A stretch of 64,000 nt of DNA from Streptomyces sp. GESEQ-4. Lineage in GTDB: Bacteria; Actinomycetota; Actinomycetes; Streptomycetales; Streptomycetaceae. The stretch covers positions 1-64,000 of the forward strand of contig NZ_JAFFSU010000038.1 of NCBI RefSeq assembly GCF_017948455.1. The letters are read 5' to 3'. Below are positions 33,553 to 40,931 of this stretch, piece by piece (the stretch's first letter is position 1; every line of letters begins with the position of its first letter). The notes beneath the pieces were generated by a model. That model had not been told where the DNA came from. It searched no databases and saw nothing but the letters and a program-made list of their open reading frames with translations. Position numbers and translations under genes: made by a program.

Positions 33553-34425
33553 ATGTTCACCTTCGACAGCGGCAAGGACGGCGTACGCATCCACGTGCAC
33601 GAGTGGCAGCCCGCTGAACCGCCGCGCGGCGTGGTGCAGATCGCGCACGGCATGGGCGAACACGCCGGCCGATACTCCGCCCTCGCCCAGACGCTGACGG
33701 CCCGGGGCTTCGCCGTGTACGCCAACGACCACAGGGGACACGGGCTCAGCAGGCATGCCGCGCCCGGCCATCTCGGCGAGGACGGCTGGAACAGCCTCGT
33801 CGGCGATCTGGTGACACTCTCCGAGACCATCCAGGAGCGGCACCCCGGTCTGCCCCTGGTGCTGCTCGGTCACAGCCTCGGCTCCTTCGCCGCGCAGCAG
33901 TACGTACTGCACCACTCCCACCTGATCGACGCCCTGGCCCTGGCCGGCACCACGGCGGTCGACGTCATGCTCGCCAACCAGGCGGACGACACCGGGGATC
34001 CGCTCGTCGCCCTCAACAAAGGCTTCGAGCCCGCTCGGACGCTGTTCGACTGGCTCAGCCGTGACCCCGAAGCCGTCGACGCCTACCTCGCGGACCCGCT
34101 CTGCGGCTCCAGCCTCGACGCCGAGGGAATGCGGCAGGTCGCCGTCGCCTCGGCAGCACTCGCCCAGCCCCGGGGCATCCCGGCACACCTGCCTGTCCAC
34201 GTCCTGGTCGGCGACCGGGACCCGCTCAACGCCGGGCTCGCGCTGAGTGACCTGCTCGTCGACCGCTACCGGCAGGCCGGCCTCACCGACATCACCTACC
34301 GCATCTACCCCGAGGCGCGGCACGAGCTGTTCAACGAGACCAACCGCACCGAAGTCGAGGGTGACCTGCTGGCCTGGCTGGAGCGGGTACTCGCTCACAC
34401 TGAAAACGAGCGGGTGCTGCCGTGA
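33553..34425 (+). CDS. Alpha/beta hydrolase, monoacylglycerol-lipase-like (serine aminopeptidase S33 group)
   Basis: 290 aa. The nucleophile Ser108 is in GHSLGS, the oxyanion region is HGMGEHAGRY, and a likely catalytic Asp (GDRDPL) and His (EARHELFNE) follow in the right order. The opening FDSGKDGVRIHVHEWQP and cap region resemble monoacylglycerol lipases and lysophospholipases. AGGAGA precedes ATG 33553, so the upstream in-frame ATG at 33520 is not used. It is the last gene of the importer operon and may cleave an ester or amide brought in by the transporter (inference). Confidence 0.88.
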   Translation: MFTFDSGKDGVRIHVHEWQPAEPPRGVVQIAHGMGEHAGRYSALAQTLTARGFAVYANDHRGHGLSRHAAPGHLGEDGWNSLVGDLVTLSETIQERHPGLPLVLLGHSLGSFAAQQYVLHHSHLIDALALAGTTAVDVMLANQADDTGDPLVALNKGFEPARTLFDWLSRDPEAVDAYLADPLCGSSLDAEGMRQVAVASAALAQPRGIPAHLPVHVLVGDRDPLNAGLALSDLLVDRYRQAGLTDITYRIYPEARHELFNETNRTEVEGDLLAWLERVLAHTENERVLP

Positions 34426-34576
34426 GCATGACTTTGCCAGAGCGCCGACAACGCCAGGCCAACCAGCACCGAGGCGCACGGTCCACGTAGGCACAAACGC
34501 GTGTGTACCTGCCTGAGCGGTGAAGGCGTGAACCTGGCTGCGCCCTCAAGCTGCTCGGACGGCAAGACAGCGCCGA

Positions 34577-34610
34577 CATTGGTTGTGGGTTCGAGTCCCA
34601 CAGGGCCTAC
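34577..34610 (+). repeat. Attachment site, distal copy (34-bp direct repeat)
   Basis: Exact copy of 26972-27005, the 3' end of tRNA-Lys. No 5' half of a tRNA precedes it, so it is not a tRNA gene. It marks the end of a ~7.6-kb island. Confidence 0.88.
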
Positions 34611-34614
34611 GACA

Positions 34615-34649
34615 GAGCCCCAGTTCAGACCGCATCTGAACTGGGGCTC
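34615..34649. terminator. Terminator, probably the original one of tRNA-Lys
   Basis: Perfect 15-bp stem GAGCCCCAGTTCAGA / TCTGAACTGGGGCTC with a CCGCA loop, five bases after the distal att copy. It also overlaps the end of the convergent DUF5994 gene and may serve both. Confidence 0.85.
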
Positions 34650-35055
34650 ACGGCGTTTGATCAAGAGCGTCCGCCGCGGCCGCCATGAGTGGTTCCGCTG
34701 CCGCCTCGGTCGTGTCGGGCGGCACGACCAGCAGGTCCCAGCGTCCTTGGCCGGGTGAGAGCAGGACGATGGTGTGGGCGGCGGAGGCCGTGGGGGTCCG
34801 GCGCAGTCGTACGACCTGGTTGGAGACGAGCATCCGGCCGGGCACCGCGGACCATGTCGCCCCGTTGACGGTGACGCTGGTGATGTGACCCCACGCGCGC
34901 GGCAACCCGGCGAGCAGCCAGGGGAGTTCAGCGAGCAGGTCGTACGAACGGGGCCACCACGCTCCGTCGATGGGGCGGGGCATGCGGCCGTGGGGTGCCA
35001 GGCGCAGGCGCAGGAGGGGTTGGGAGGGAAGCGGGGGTTGCATGGCCGTGGTCAC
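34648..35055 (-). CDS. DUF5994 family protein
   Basis: 135 aa. Seen: LRLRLAPHGRMPRPIDGAWW then PRSYDLLAELPWLLAGLP, SVTVNGATW, VRLRRTPTASAAHTIVLLSP and RWDLLVVPP. This pattern of a small actinobacterial family is recognised from memory; function unknown. The GTG start (35055) overlaps the stop of the upstream desaturase-like frame (GTGA), and AGGAGC lies five bases before it, so translation is coupled. The stop lies in a strong bidirectional hairpin. Confidence 0.75.
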   Translation of the reverse strand: MTTAMQPPLPSQPLLRLRLAPHGRMPRPIDGAWWPRSYDLLAELPWLLAGLPRAWGHITSVTVNGATWSAVPGRMLVSNQVVRLRRTPTASAAHTIVLLSPGQGRWDLLVVPPDTTEAAAEPLMAAAADALDQTP

Positions 35056-35744
35056 TGAAGCTCCTGTCGATCGCCGTGCGGCGGAGGAGGCGGGTGCTCG
35101 GTGTCGGTGTGGTGGAGGCTGTGCCGGCTCTCGCCGGACGAGAGCAGGGCGAGCGGCCACAGGTCGGTGGCCCGGTCATGGCGCCGGGTACGGAACGGCC
35201 GGTCACCGATCATGTGGCAGAGGGAGTTCACGCTCCAGGTGACGTGGTGGAGCAGCGCGACGCGCACAAGTCCCGCCCACAGCAAGGCGGTTACGCCGTG
35301 CAGCAGCCGGCCGACGTGCGCGTGCAGCAGTCCGCGCAACTGGCCGCGCAGATGCGTGCCGTAGCGGTACGGCGAGTGCGGGTCGCTCGGCCGGTCGGTG
35401 AAGGCGTGGTGGCGGCGGGGGGTGGCTGCCCAGGTGATCACGTCGCCCTGGAAGCTCAACGATCCGGCCACCGCGAGCGCGATGTAGCCGCCGTGGGTGA
35501 GACCGCGGTGGAAACCGCTGCCCCACAGCAGCCGGCCGGCCAGGCCGATCGCCAGGAACGGCAGGAACGGCAGGACGACGCTCACCGCCGTCACCGTGAC
35601 GTAGAGACGTTCACTGAGACGTTCACCGCCGTTGCGCGGGGGCGCCGGGCCGTGCCGCGGGAAGGGGGACGTTCCGTCGTAGCCCTGGGGCGGGGCGGGG
35701 GCCGACGGTGAGGCCGTCGTAGGCGTGGTCGGGCTGCGCGGCAT
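35052..35744 (-). pseudogene. Decayed membrane fatty acid desaturase
   Basis: An open frame of 230 aa, but clearly a reduced acyl-CoA desaturase (family normally ~320 aa or more). The first His box reads FHRGLTHGGY instead of the family's YHRLFTHRSF. The second, RRHHAFTD in a DPHSPYRYG context, is intact. About 80 residues between GLLHAHVGRLL and ALLWAGLVRVALLHHVTWSVNS are missing. The third His box is ESRHSLHHTD, and the C-terminus is cut short. One or two membrane spans are lost, so activity is unlikely. The start has GAGGAG and the frame is still open and coupled to the DUF5994 gene, so it may persist as a translated leader. Confidence 0.7.
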
Positions 35745-36053
35745 ACGTGGCTCCTCGGCTGGATGCGGATGGCGCGGCCGGGGTCACGGGCTGCCCTGAG
35801 GACGCGTGACGGCTGTGGGAGGGAGTGTGGTCCGGTGGACTCACCGGACCACGAGATGACGGCGGATCCGCTCCGAATTCCGCTATGCGAAAGGCCCTCG
35901 GGTTCTCACCGTACTCCTGCCCGTGTAACAACCCCGTCCGCTCGCCGGCGGCATCGCGTTGACACGGGCCGACGCCGGACGTTGACTGGCGGCACGGCTC
36001 AGAGCCATGCCGCTGAAGGAAATCCGGCACAACACACAGGAAAGCGGCACTTG
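35745..36053. other. Divergent intergenic region
   Basis: 309 nt between the desaturase-like frame and the next plus-strand gene. Two TTGAC elements (TTGACA at about 35959, TTGACT at about 35981) precede the plus-strand gene but neither has a good -10. No RNA gene or coding signal is seen. Confidence 0.4.
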
Positions 36054-36431
36054 ATGATGTACGACCAGACACGCGCCCGGCAGTCCGCGGACCAGCCCCG
36101 TGGCGACACAGGACGCCGCGCGCCCGGCCCGGCGTCGCTGTTCCCGCCGGACGAGCGGGACAAGATCGTCCGGCGCCTCGGACGGGCCGTCAACACGTTC
36201 CCCGACGCTCCGCGTGAGTCGCTGGAGGAAGCCGAGGGCGCCTTCGACGAGGCCACCGCCCACCTCATGGAGGCCCTCGCCGAACAGCGGCGTATCCTCC
36301 GCGCGGGCTGGCAGGACCAGGACTCCGAAGGCCAGGCCCCCGAAGGCCAGGACGCCGAAAAGGAATCCGCCGAGCTCCACCTCGCGCTGAGGCAGTACCG
36401 GGAGATCACCCAGCGCCTGCTCCGCCTCTGA
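36054..36431 (+). CDS. Small charged hypothetical protein
   Basis: 125 aa, cytoplasmic, rich in Arg, Glu and Gln. The central part, FPPDERDKIVRRLGRAVNTF and SLEEAEGAFDEATAHLMEALAEQRRILRAGW, is predicted all-helical, and the end (HLALRQYREITQRLLRL) is also a helix. No known domain. Two adjacent ATGs (36054, 36057) follow AGGAAAG. Proteins of this shape occur near stress-response genes in Streptomyces, but no function is assigned. Confidence 0.6.
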   Translation: MMYDQTRARQSADQPRGDTGRRAPGPASLFPPDERDKIVRRLGRAVNTFPDAPRESLEEAEGAFDEATAHLMEALAEQRRILRAGWQDQDSEGQAPEGQDAEKESAELHLALRQYREITQRLLRL

Positions 36432-36477
36432 ACGACGAACGACGCTGGTCGTTCTCGGCGTGAGCTGAACCCCGGAA

Positions 36478-36502
36478 CCCCGCCTACGGCAGGTAGGCGG
36501 GG
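36478..36502 (+). terminator. Hairpin after the small hypothetical gene
   Basis: CCCCGCCTAC / GTAGGCGGGG with GGCAG loop, preceded by a second small hairpin GAACGAC-GCTG-GTCGTTC at 36437-36454. Confidence 0.65.
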
Positions 36503-36554
36503 GGATCAGCGCTGCCTGATGGTCGTTGAGGGCTAAAGGTTCCCTGCGTTTGCC

Positions 36555-36632
36555 GTGAACCTGTTCACAGCCGTCATCCGTCGCTAAAGATCGTTCTCCT
36601 TGCTTAGAGTGCGAGGGCGGCACTCGCAAGCA
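36555..36632 (+). promoter_or_regulatory. Palindrome and leader hairpin before the glycosyltransferase gene
   Basis: A 14-bp palindrome, GTGAACCTGTTCAC (36555-36568), resembles an operator. A hairpin TGCTT-GAGTGC / GCACTC-AAGCA follows at 36601-36632. Roles are inferred. Confidence 0.4.
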
Positions 36633-36683
36633 TGTACATGACGTCGGTCCGCATCTCGTCACACCAAGGACCCGAACGTCTTC

Positions 36684-38138
36684 ATGACCTGCCGCATACC
36701 GATGCTCCGGCGCTGCCTGCCCCTGTGGGCGATACCGCCGCTGTGGACCCTGGCCTTCGGCCTGTGGGGCATCTCCCGGCAGCACAGTGTGTGGCGGGAC
36801 GAGGCGGCGACCTGGCAGGTGGCCCGGCGGTCGGCCGGGGAGATCTGGCACATGCTGGGTCAGGTGGATGCCGTACACGGGCTCTACTACCTGCTGATGC
36901 ACACGCTCTTCGAAGGCTTCGGCCCCGGCACCACCGTCCTGCGCCTTCCCTCTGTCCTGGCCGTGGCGGCAGCGGCGGCCTGTGTGACGGGCATCGGTCA
37001 TCGCCTGGCCGGAGCCAGGGCGGGCCTGGCCGCTGGGCTGGCGCTCGGGCTGTTGCCGGCCGTGCAGTTCCACCTCCAGGAAGGACGTCCGTACGCCCTG
37101 GTCATGGCCGGGTCCGCGATCTCGACCCTGCTGCTGGTGACCGTGCTGCAGGGCAGGGGCCGTGCGGTGCGCTGGGCCGCGTACGGGGGCGTGGTCCTGG
37201 TGTGTGCGCTGTTGAACTGGCTGTCGTTGCTGATACTGCCCGCGCACGCGGCGACCCTGATGTGGACGAAGGCCGACCGGCGGGTGTGGGCACGCTGGTC
37301 GGTGGCCGCGACGGCCGCGACGACGGGCGTCCTGCCGTTGATTCTCTTCAGCCGGACGCAGTCCGAGCAGGTGTCGTGGATCCCGCCTCTGACGTGGCAC
37401 GCGCTGATCGGCCCAGCGGTGCTGCTGGCCATCGGCGGTCTCGGAGTGGCGCTGGACCGGCCGCGGGCGGGCCGGCTGTCCGTGGCGGCGGTCGGACTGC
37501 CGCTGCTCGCGGTGCCGCAGGTGGGACTGCTCGGTCTTTCCCTGATCCAGCCGCTGTTCCTGGACCGCTATGTCCTGTTCAGCATGCTGGGTCTGACCTT
37601 GCTGATCGGCGCGGTCGTCGGTGCGGCGGTACGTGTGACCGGGCCCCGGTTCCCCCGGGCGGTGCCCTGGCTGGTTCCGGGGATCGTCGCAGTGGCGGTG
37701 GTGGGCCTGTTGCCGCACTCCCTGGCCACGCGGTCTCCGGCGAGCCGGGTGGACGACGTCCTGTCGGCGGCCGCGAACGTACGGAAACTGAAAAGCGCCG
37801 GGGACGCGGTGGTCTTCATACCGGCGGCCCGGCGCGACACCCGGCTGGTCTCCCCTGAGGCCTTCGCCGGTCTGCGGGACATCGCGCTGGCGCGGAGCCC
37901 CACGGCGTCCGGAACGCTGAAGGGCGAGGAAGCCGGCCCGGAGCGGATCAGGGCGGCGATGCTGGAACAGCGGCGCATCGTGCTGGTCACGGACGTGCCC
38001 GAGGTGGCCCGGCCCATCTCCGCGAAGCGGGACATCGTGAAGGACGCCGTTCTGCGGGAGTACTTCGAGGTGGTGGCGGACGAGCGGGTCCGCGGGCGGC
38101 GGGTCACGGTGTACGAGCGTCGCGATCAGAAGCCGTAG
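36684..38138 (+). CDS. Membrane glycosyltransferase (GT-C / ArnT-Dol-P-mannose type)
   Basis: 484 aa with about 10-12 membrane helices. SRQHSVWRDEAATWQVA (about residues 31-47) carries the conserved acidic pair of GT-C enzymes that use polyprenyl-phosphate sugars. HGLYYLLMHTLF and LRLPSVLAVAAAAAC are typical of GT39-like mannosyltransferases, and a C-terminal ~120-residue extracytoplasmic domain ends ERVRGRRVTVYERR. It should transfer a sugar to a cell-surface acceptor. Start at ATG 36684 is uncertain (ATG 36702 is possible). It is not in an operon. Confidence 0.8.
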   Translation: MTCRIPMLRRCLPLWAIPPLWTLAFGLWGISRQHSVWRDEAATWQVARRSAGEIWHMLGQVDAVHGLYYLLMHTLFEGFGPGTTVLRLPSVLAVAAAAACVTGIGHRLAGARAGLAAGLALGLLPAVQFHLQEGRPYALVMAGSAISTLLLVTVLQGRGRAVRWAAYGGVVLVCALLNWLSLLILPAHAATLMWTKADRRVWARWSVAATAATTGVLPLILFSRTQSEQVSWIPPLTWHALIGPAVLLAIGGLGVALDRPRAGRLSVAAVGLPLLAVPQVGLLGLSLIQPLFLDRYVLFSMLGLTLLIGAVVGAAVRVTGPRFPRAVPWLVPGIVAVAVVGLLPHSLATRSPASRVDDVLSAAANVRKLKSAGDAVVFIPAARRDTRLVSPEAFAGLRDIALARSPTASGTLKGEEAGPERIRAAMLEQRRIVLVTDVPEVARPISAKRDIVKDAVLREYFEVVADERVRGRRVTVYERRDQKP

Positions 38139-38266
38139 CCGGAAGCACCCCAAGGAAGCACCTCAAGGAGCGCGATGGGTCCGGTCCCGGTCGCGTCTTT
38201 CTGTTCAGTAGTCCGCGGACGTCATCCGAGAAGGGCGCCCGGAAATGCTCCCCGGCCGCGGGAAGC

Positions 38267-38340
38267 GCCCCCGAAGGGGCGCGGGGCTGTGTCAATGTGC
38301 GGCTCCGCCGCGCGGGCGCGACCAGCCACGACGGACCCGC
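38267..38340 (-). repeat. Dispersed intergenic repeat, copy 1
   Basis: Contains hairpins GCGCCCC-GAA-GGGGCGC and CGGCTCCGCCG. On the minus strand, 23 of 25 bases at 38340-38316 match 63688-63712, and both are followed by CCCCGCGCCCCTT. It belongs to a repeat family I recognise as common between Streptomyces genes. Confidence 0.7.
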
Positions 38341-38374
38341 AGATGATCGACGGACCCTTGTCGGGAACGCGCCG

Positions 38375-39010
38375 TCAGCCCGCTGTACGCTCCGTCAGCT
38401 CGCCCAGTGGCAGGGTGTGCTGGGTCTGAAGCACCTTCGCACGCAGGTAGCGGACGTTGTGGGCGGTGGTGAACACGCCGGTCGGTACGCGGTCGCGGAC
38501 GCTGATGCCGAGGTCCCGCAACTGGCCCGCCTTGTCGGGGTTGTTGGAGAGCAGGTCGAGTTCGCCGATGCCGAGGCCGGCCAGCATCTGCGCGGCCGCC
38601 GTGTAGTCGCGGGCGTCCTCGGGCAGGCCCAGCGCGGTGTTCGCCGCGTAGGTGTCGAGGCCCTGGTCCTGAAGGGCGTACGCGTCGAGCTTGTTGTAGA
38701 GGCCGATGCCGCGGCCTTCCTGGCGGAGGTAGAGCAGGACGCCGCCGCGGTCGGCGATCCGCTCGACGGCCCCGCGCAGCTGCGGCCCGCAGTCGCAGCG
38801 GGCCGAGCCGAAGACATCGCCGGTGAGGCACTCGGAGTGCAGACGCACCAAGGGGACGGGCCCCGGGTCGCCGAGGACGACGGCCACATGCTCCTGGCCG
38901 TCGGTCAGTCCGTGGAAGGTGACCAGTTCGGCATCGACGCTGTAGCCGTCTCCGAAGCGCAGCGGCACGCGGACGCGGGAGCGCTGGGTGGCGGCGGGGA
39001 AGTCGGGCAT
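38375..39010 (-). CDS. ribA: GTP cyclohydrolase II
   Basis: 211 aa single-domain enzyme without the DHBP synthase half found in RibBA. The zinc motif is ECLTGDVFGSARCDCG (three Cys), and the catalytic LRQEGRGIGLYNKLDAYALQ, NTALGLPEDARDY and LLSNNP follow. It converts GTP to 2,5-diamino-6-ribosylamino-pyrimidinone 5'-phosphate, the first step to riboflavin and also used for some deazapurine or pyrimidine natural products. ATG 39010 is favoured by CGGAG upstream; GTG 39034 abuts an operator. It is preceded by two palindromes and a MarR gene in the same orientation. Confidence 0.9.
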   Translation of the reverse strand: MPDFPAATQRSRVRVPLRFGDGYSVDAELVTFHGLTDGQEHVAVVLGDPGPVPLVRLHSECLTGDVFGSARCDCGPQLRGAVERIADRGGVLLYLRQEGRGIGLYNKLDAYALQDQGLDTYAANTALGLPEDARDYTAAAQMLAGLGIGELDLLSNNPDKAGQLRDLGISVRDRVPTGVFTTAHNVRYLRAKVLQTQHTLPLGELTERTAG

Positions 39011-39039
39011 GCGGGTACTCCGGTCCTCGGGCACGCTGC

Positions 39040-39095
39040 TTCAGATTTGAAGCAGATCCTCGATCCCGGACATTACCCCATGTTTCAATTTTGAA
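39040..39095. promoter_or_regulatory. Two MarR-type operators upstream of ribA
   Basis: TTCAGATTTGAA (39040-39051) and TTCAATTTTGAA (39084-39095), 44 bp centre to centre, in the 109-nt gap between marR and ribA. They fit the pattern TTCAnnnnTGAA. A third member is at 39652-39663. Confidence 0.7.
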
Positions 39096-39119
39096 GCAAT
39101 GGATTTGTGACCCGCGTCA

Positions 39120-39632
39120 TCAACAGGGCTTGGCCGACCGCCGCCGCCACGGCACGTCATCGGGCGCCGCCTGCGCCGCGTCCCCCTCGAACCCCTCGGC
39201 GATCGTGCCGAAGATCTCCTCCATCTGCCCGACCTGCTCCGGGGTCAGCCGGTCGAACAGCAGCGCCCGTACGGTCTCCACATGCCCCGGCGCCGCCCGC
39301 TCCAGGACCGTCATCCCCTCGTCCGTCAGCGCCGCGATGCTGCCGCGCTTGTCCCAGCCGCAGTTCTCGCGCCCCACCAGCCCGTCCTTCTCCAGGCGTG
39401 TCACGGCATACGTCAGCCGGCTGCGGGTGATCTTCAGTCGCGCCGCGAGGTCGGTCATGCGCAGCTTGCGCTCCGGGGCCTCGGACAGGACGGAGAGGAT
39501 GGAGTAGTACATGTGCGGCATGCCGGCTTCCTGCTGGAGTTGCCGGTCGAGCGCGTCCTCCACCAGGAGGACGGCGCCGATGTACGCGCGCCAGGCGCGC
39601 TGCTCCTCGGGGGTGAGCCAGCGGGTCGTCAT
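39120..39632 (-). CDS. MarR-family regulator of the ribA / reductase-deaminase module
   Basis: 170 aa. Winged helix with MTDLAARLKITRSRLTYAVTRLEKDGLV (recognition helix) and the beta wing CGWDKRGSIAALTDEGMTVLE. N- and C-terminal helices form the dimer. Palindromes of one kind lie before its own start, the divergent reductase-deaminase gene and ribA, so it very probably controls all three. Its ligand might be a flavin, a pyrimidine intermediate or an aromatic compound. ATG 39632 has no strong ribosome site. Confidence 0.88.
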   Translation of the reverse strand: MTTRWLTPEEQRAWRAYIGAVLLVEDALDRQLQQEAGMPHMYYSILSVLSEAPERKLRMTDLAARLKITRSRLTYAVTRLEKDGLVGRENCGWDKRGSIAALTDEGMTVLERAAPGHVETVRALLFDRLTPEQVGQMEEIFGTIAEGFEGDAAQAAPDDVPWRRRSAKPC

Positions 39633-39651
39633 GCAACCAGTGTAGGTTTGT

Positions 39652-39663
39652 TTCAAACTTGAA
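39652..39663. promoter_or_regulatory. MarR-type operator between marR and the reductase-deaminase gene
   Basis: TTCAAACTTGAA, a perfect palindrome of two 5-bp arms separated by AC, 20 bp from the marR start and 35 bp from the divergent ATG. It is placed to control both promoters. Confidence 0.72.
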
Positions 39664-39697
39664 CCAAGCCCGCCCGTCGCCGAGGTGGAGTACGCAG

Positions 39698-40828
39698 ATG
39701 CCCTTCCCCTACGTCCTGCTGTCCGCCGCCGTCTCCCTCGACGGCTACCTGGACGACACCGGCCCCGACCGCCTGCTCCTGTCCAGCCCGGCCGACTTCG
39801 ACCGCGTCGACGAGGTACGGGCCTCCGTCGACGCCATCCTCGTCGGCGCCGGCACCATCCGCGCCGACAACCCTCGCCTCCTGGTGAACTCCCCCGAGCG
39901 CCGAGCGGCACGAGAGGCCGCGGGCAAACCCGCCTACCCCCTCAAGGTCACGGTAAGCGGCTCCGGCGACCTCGACCCGGCGGCGAAGTTCTGGCACACG
40001 GGAGGCGAGAAGGTCGTCTATACGACGGACCGGGGCGCCCAGCGCCTGCACGCGACGCCGGTCGACGCCGACGTGGTCCCGCTCGGCCCGGAACTGGACT
40101 GGCGCCGGCTGCTGGAGCACCTGCGCGAGGTGCGCGGCGTGCGGCGCCTCATGGTCGAGGGCGGCGGGCTCATCCACACCCAGCTGCTCCAGCAGGGGCT
40201 GGCCGACGAGTTGCAGCTGGTCCTCGCGCCGCTGTTCGTGGGCGATCCGAAGGCGCCGCGGCTGTTCGGCCCCGGCGGATACCAGGGCGGCCGCCTCCGC
40301 CTGCTGGAGACACGGCGGATCGAGGACGTCGTGCTCATGCGCTACGAGTCCACCGCACCCGGCGCCGGCCGGCTGGACTCCGCCGCCGACCACCACTGGC
40401 TCGCCCTCGCCTGCGAACTGGCCGCGCGGTGCCCTCCCTCGCGGACCGCGTTCAGCGTGGGCGCGGTCGTGGTCGCGGCCGACGGGACGGAGCTGGCGCG
40501 GGGCCACTCCCGCGAGGGCGGCGACCTCGTCGTCCACGCCGAGGAGGCCGCGCTGGCGAAGCTCGACCCGACCGACCCCCGGCTGGCCACCGCCACGGTC
40601 TACAGCAGCCTGGAACCGTGCGCCCACCGCGCATCCCGCCCCGCCCCGTGCGCCCGGCTGATCCTGGACGCCGGAGTACGGCGCGTGGTGACGGCGTGGC
40701 GCGAGCCGGACACCTTCGTGGTGGCCGCCGACGGCAGCGGGATGCTGGAAGCGGCCGGCGTGGACGTCGTCGTACTGCCGGAGTACGAGGAGCGCGCGAA
40801 GGCACCGAACCGTCATCTGTCGGCGTGA
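39698..40828 (+). CDS. Reductase-deaminase fusion, RibD-like with reversed domain order
   Basis: 376 aa. The N-terminal ~225 residues are a RibD-C/dihydrofolate-reductase-like NADPH domain (VLLSAAVSLDGYLDD, VDAILVGAGTIRADNPRL, LMVEGGGLIHTQLLQQGLADELQLVLAPLFVG). The C-terminal ~140 are a cytidine-deaminase-fold domain with zinc residues in VVHAEEAAL and SLEPCAHRASRPAPCARLIL. Bacterial RibD has deaminase first; here it is last. Both active-site sets look intact, so it could perform the two steps after GTP cyclohydrolase II. ATG 39698 is preferred because GAGGTGGAG precedes it. Confidence 0.88.
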   Translation: MPFPYVLLSAAVSLDGYLDDTGPDRLLLSSPADFDRVDEVRASVDAILVGAGTIRADNPRLLVNSPERRAAREAAGKPAYPLKVTVSGSGDLDPAAKFWHTGGEKVVYTTDRGAQRLHATPVDADVVPLGPELDWRRLLEHLREVRGVRRLMVEGGGLIHTQLLQQGLADELQLVLAPLFVGDPKAPRLFGPGGYQGGRLRLLETRRIEDVVLMRYESTAPGAGRLDSAADHHWLALACELAARCPPSRTAFSVGAVVVAADGTELARGHSREGGDLVVHAEEAALAKLDPTDPRLATATVYSSLEPCAHRASRPAPCARLILDAGVRRVVTAWREPDTFVVAADGSGMLEAAGVDVVVLPEYEERAKAPNRHLSA

Positions 40829-40931
40829 CGGACCGGCCTCAACTCCCCTTCGGCCCATCAGATCCTGCGCCCCGTCGCCGTACCGGGCACGCTGCGAATG
40901 ACCGGGTGTGGATCACGGCACGGAGGCGGCG

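Noticed and set aside
34577..34610. Second tRNA-Lys gene
   Set aside because: Only the 3' part is present, with no D-arm, anticodon loop or 5' acceptor strand. It is an attachment-site copy.
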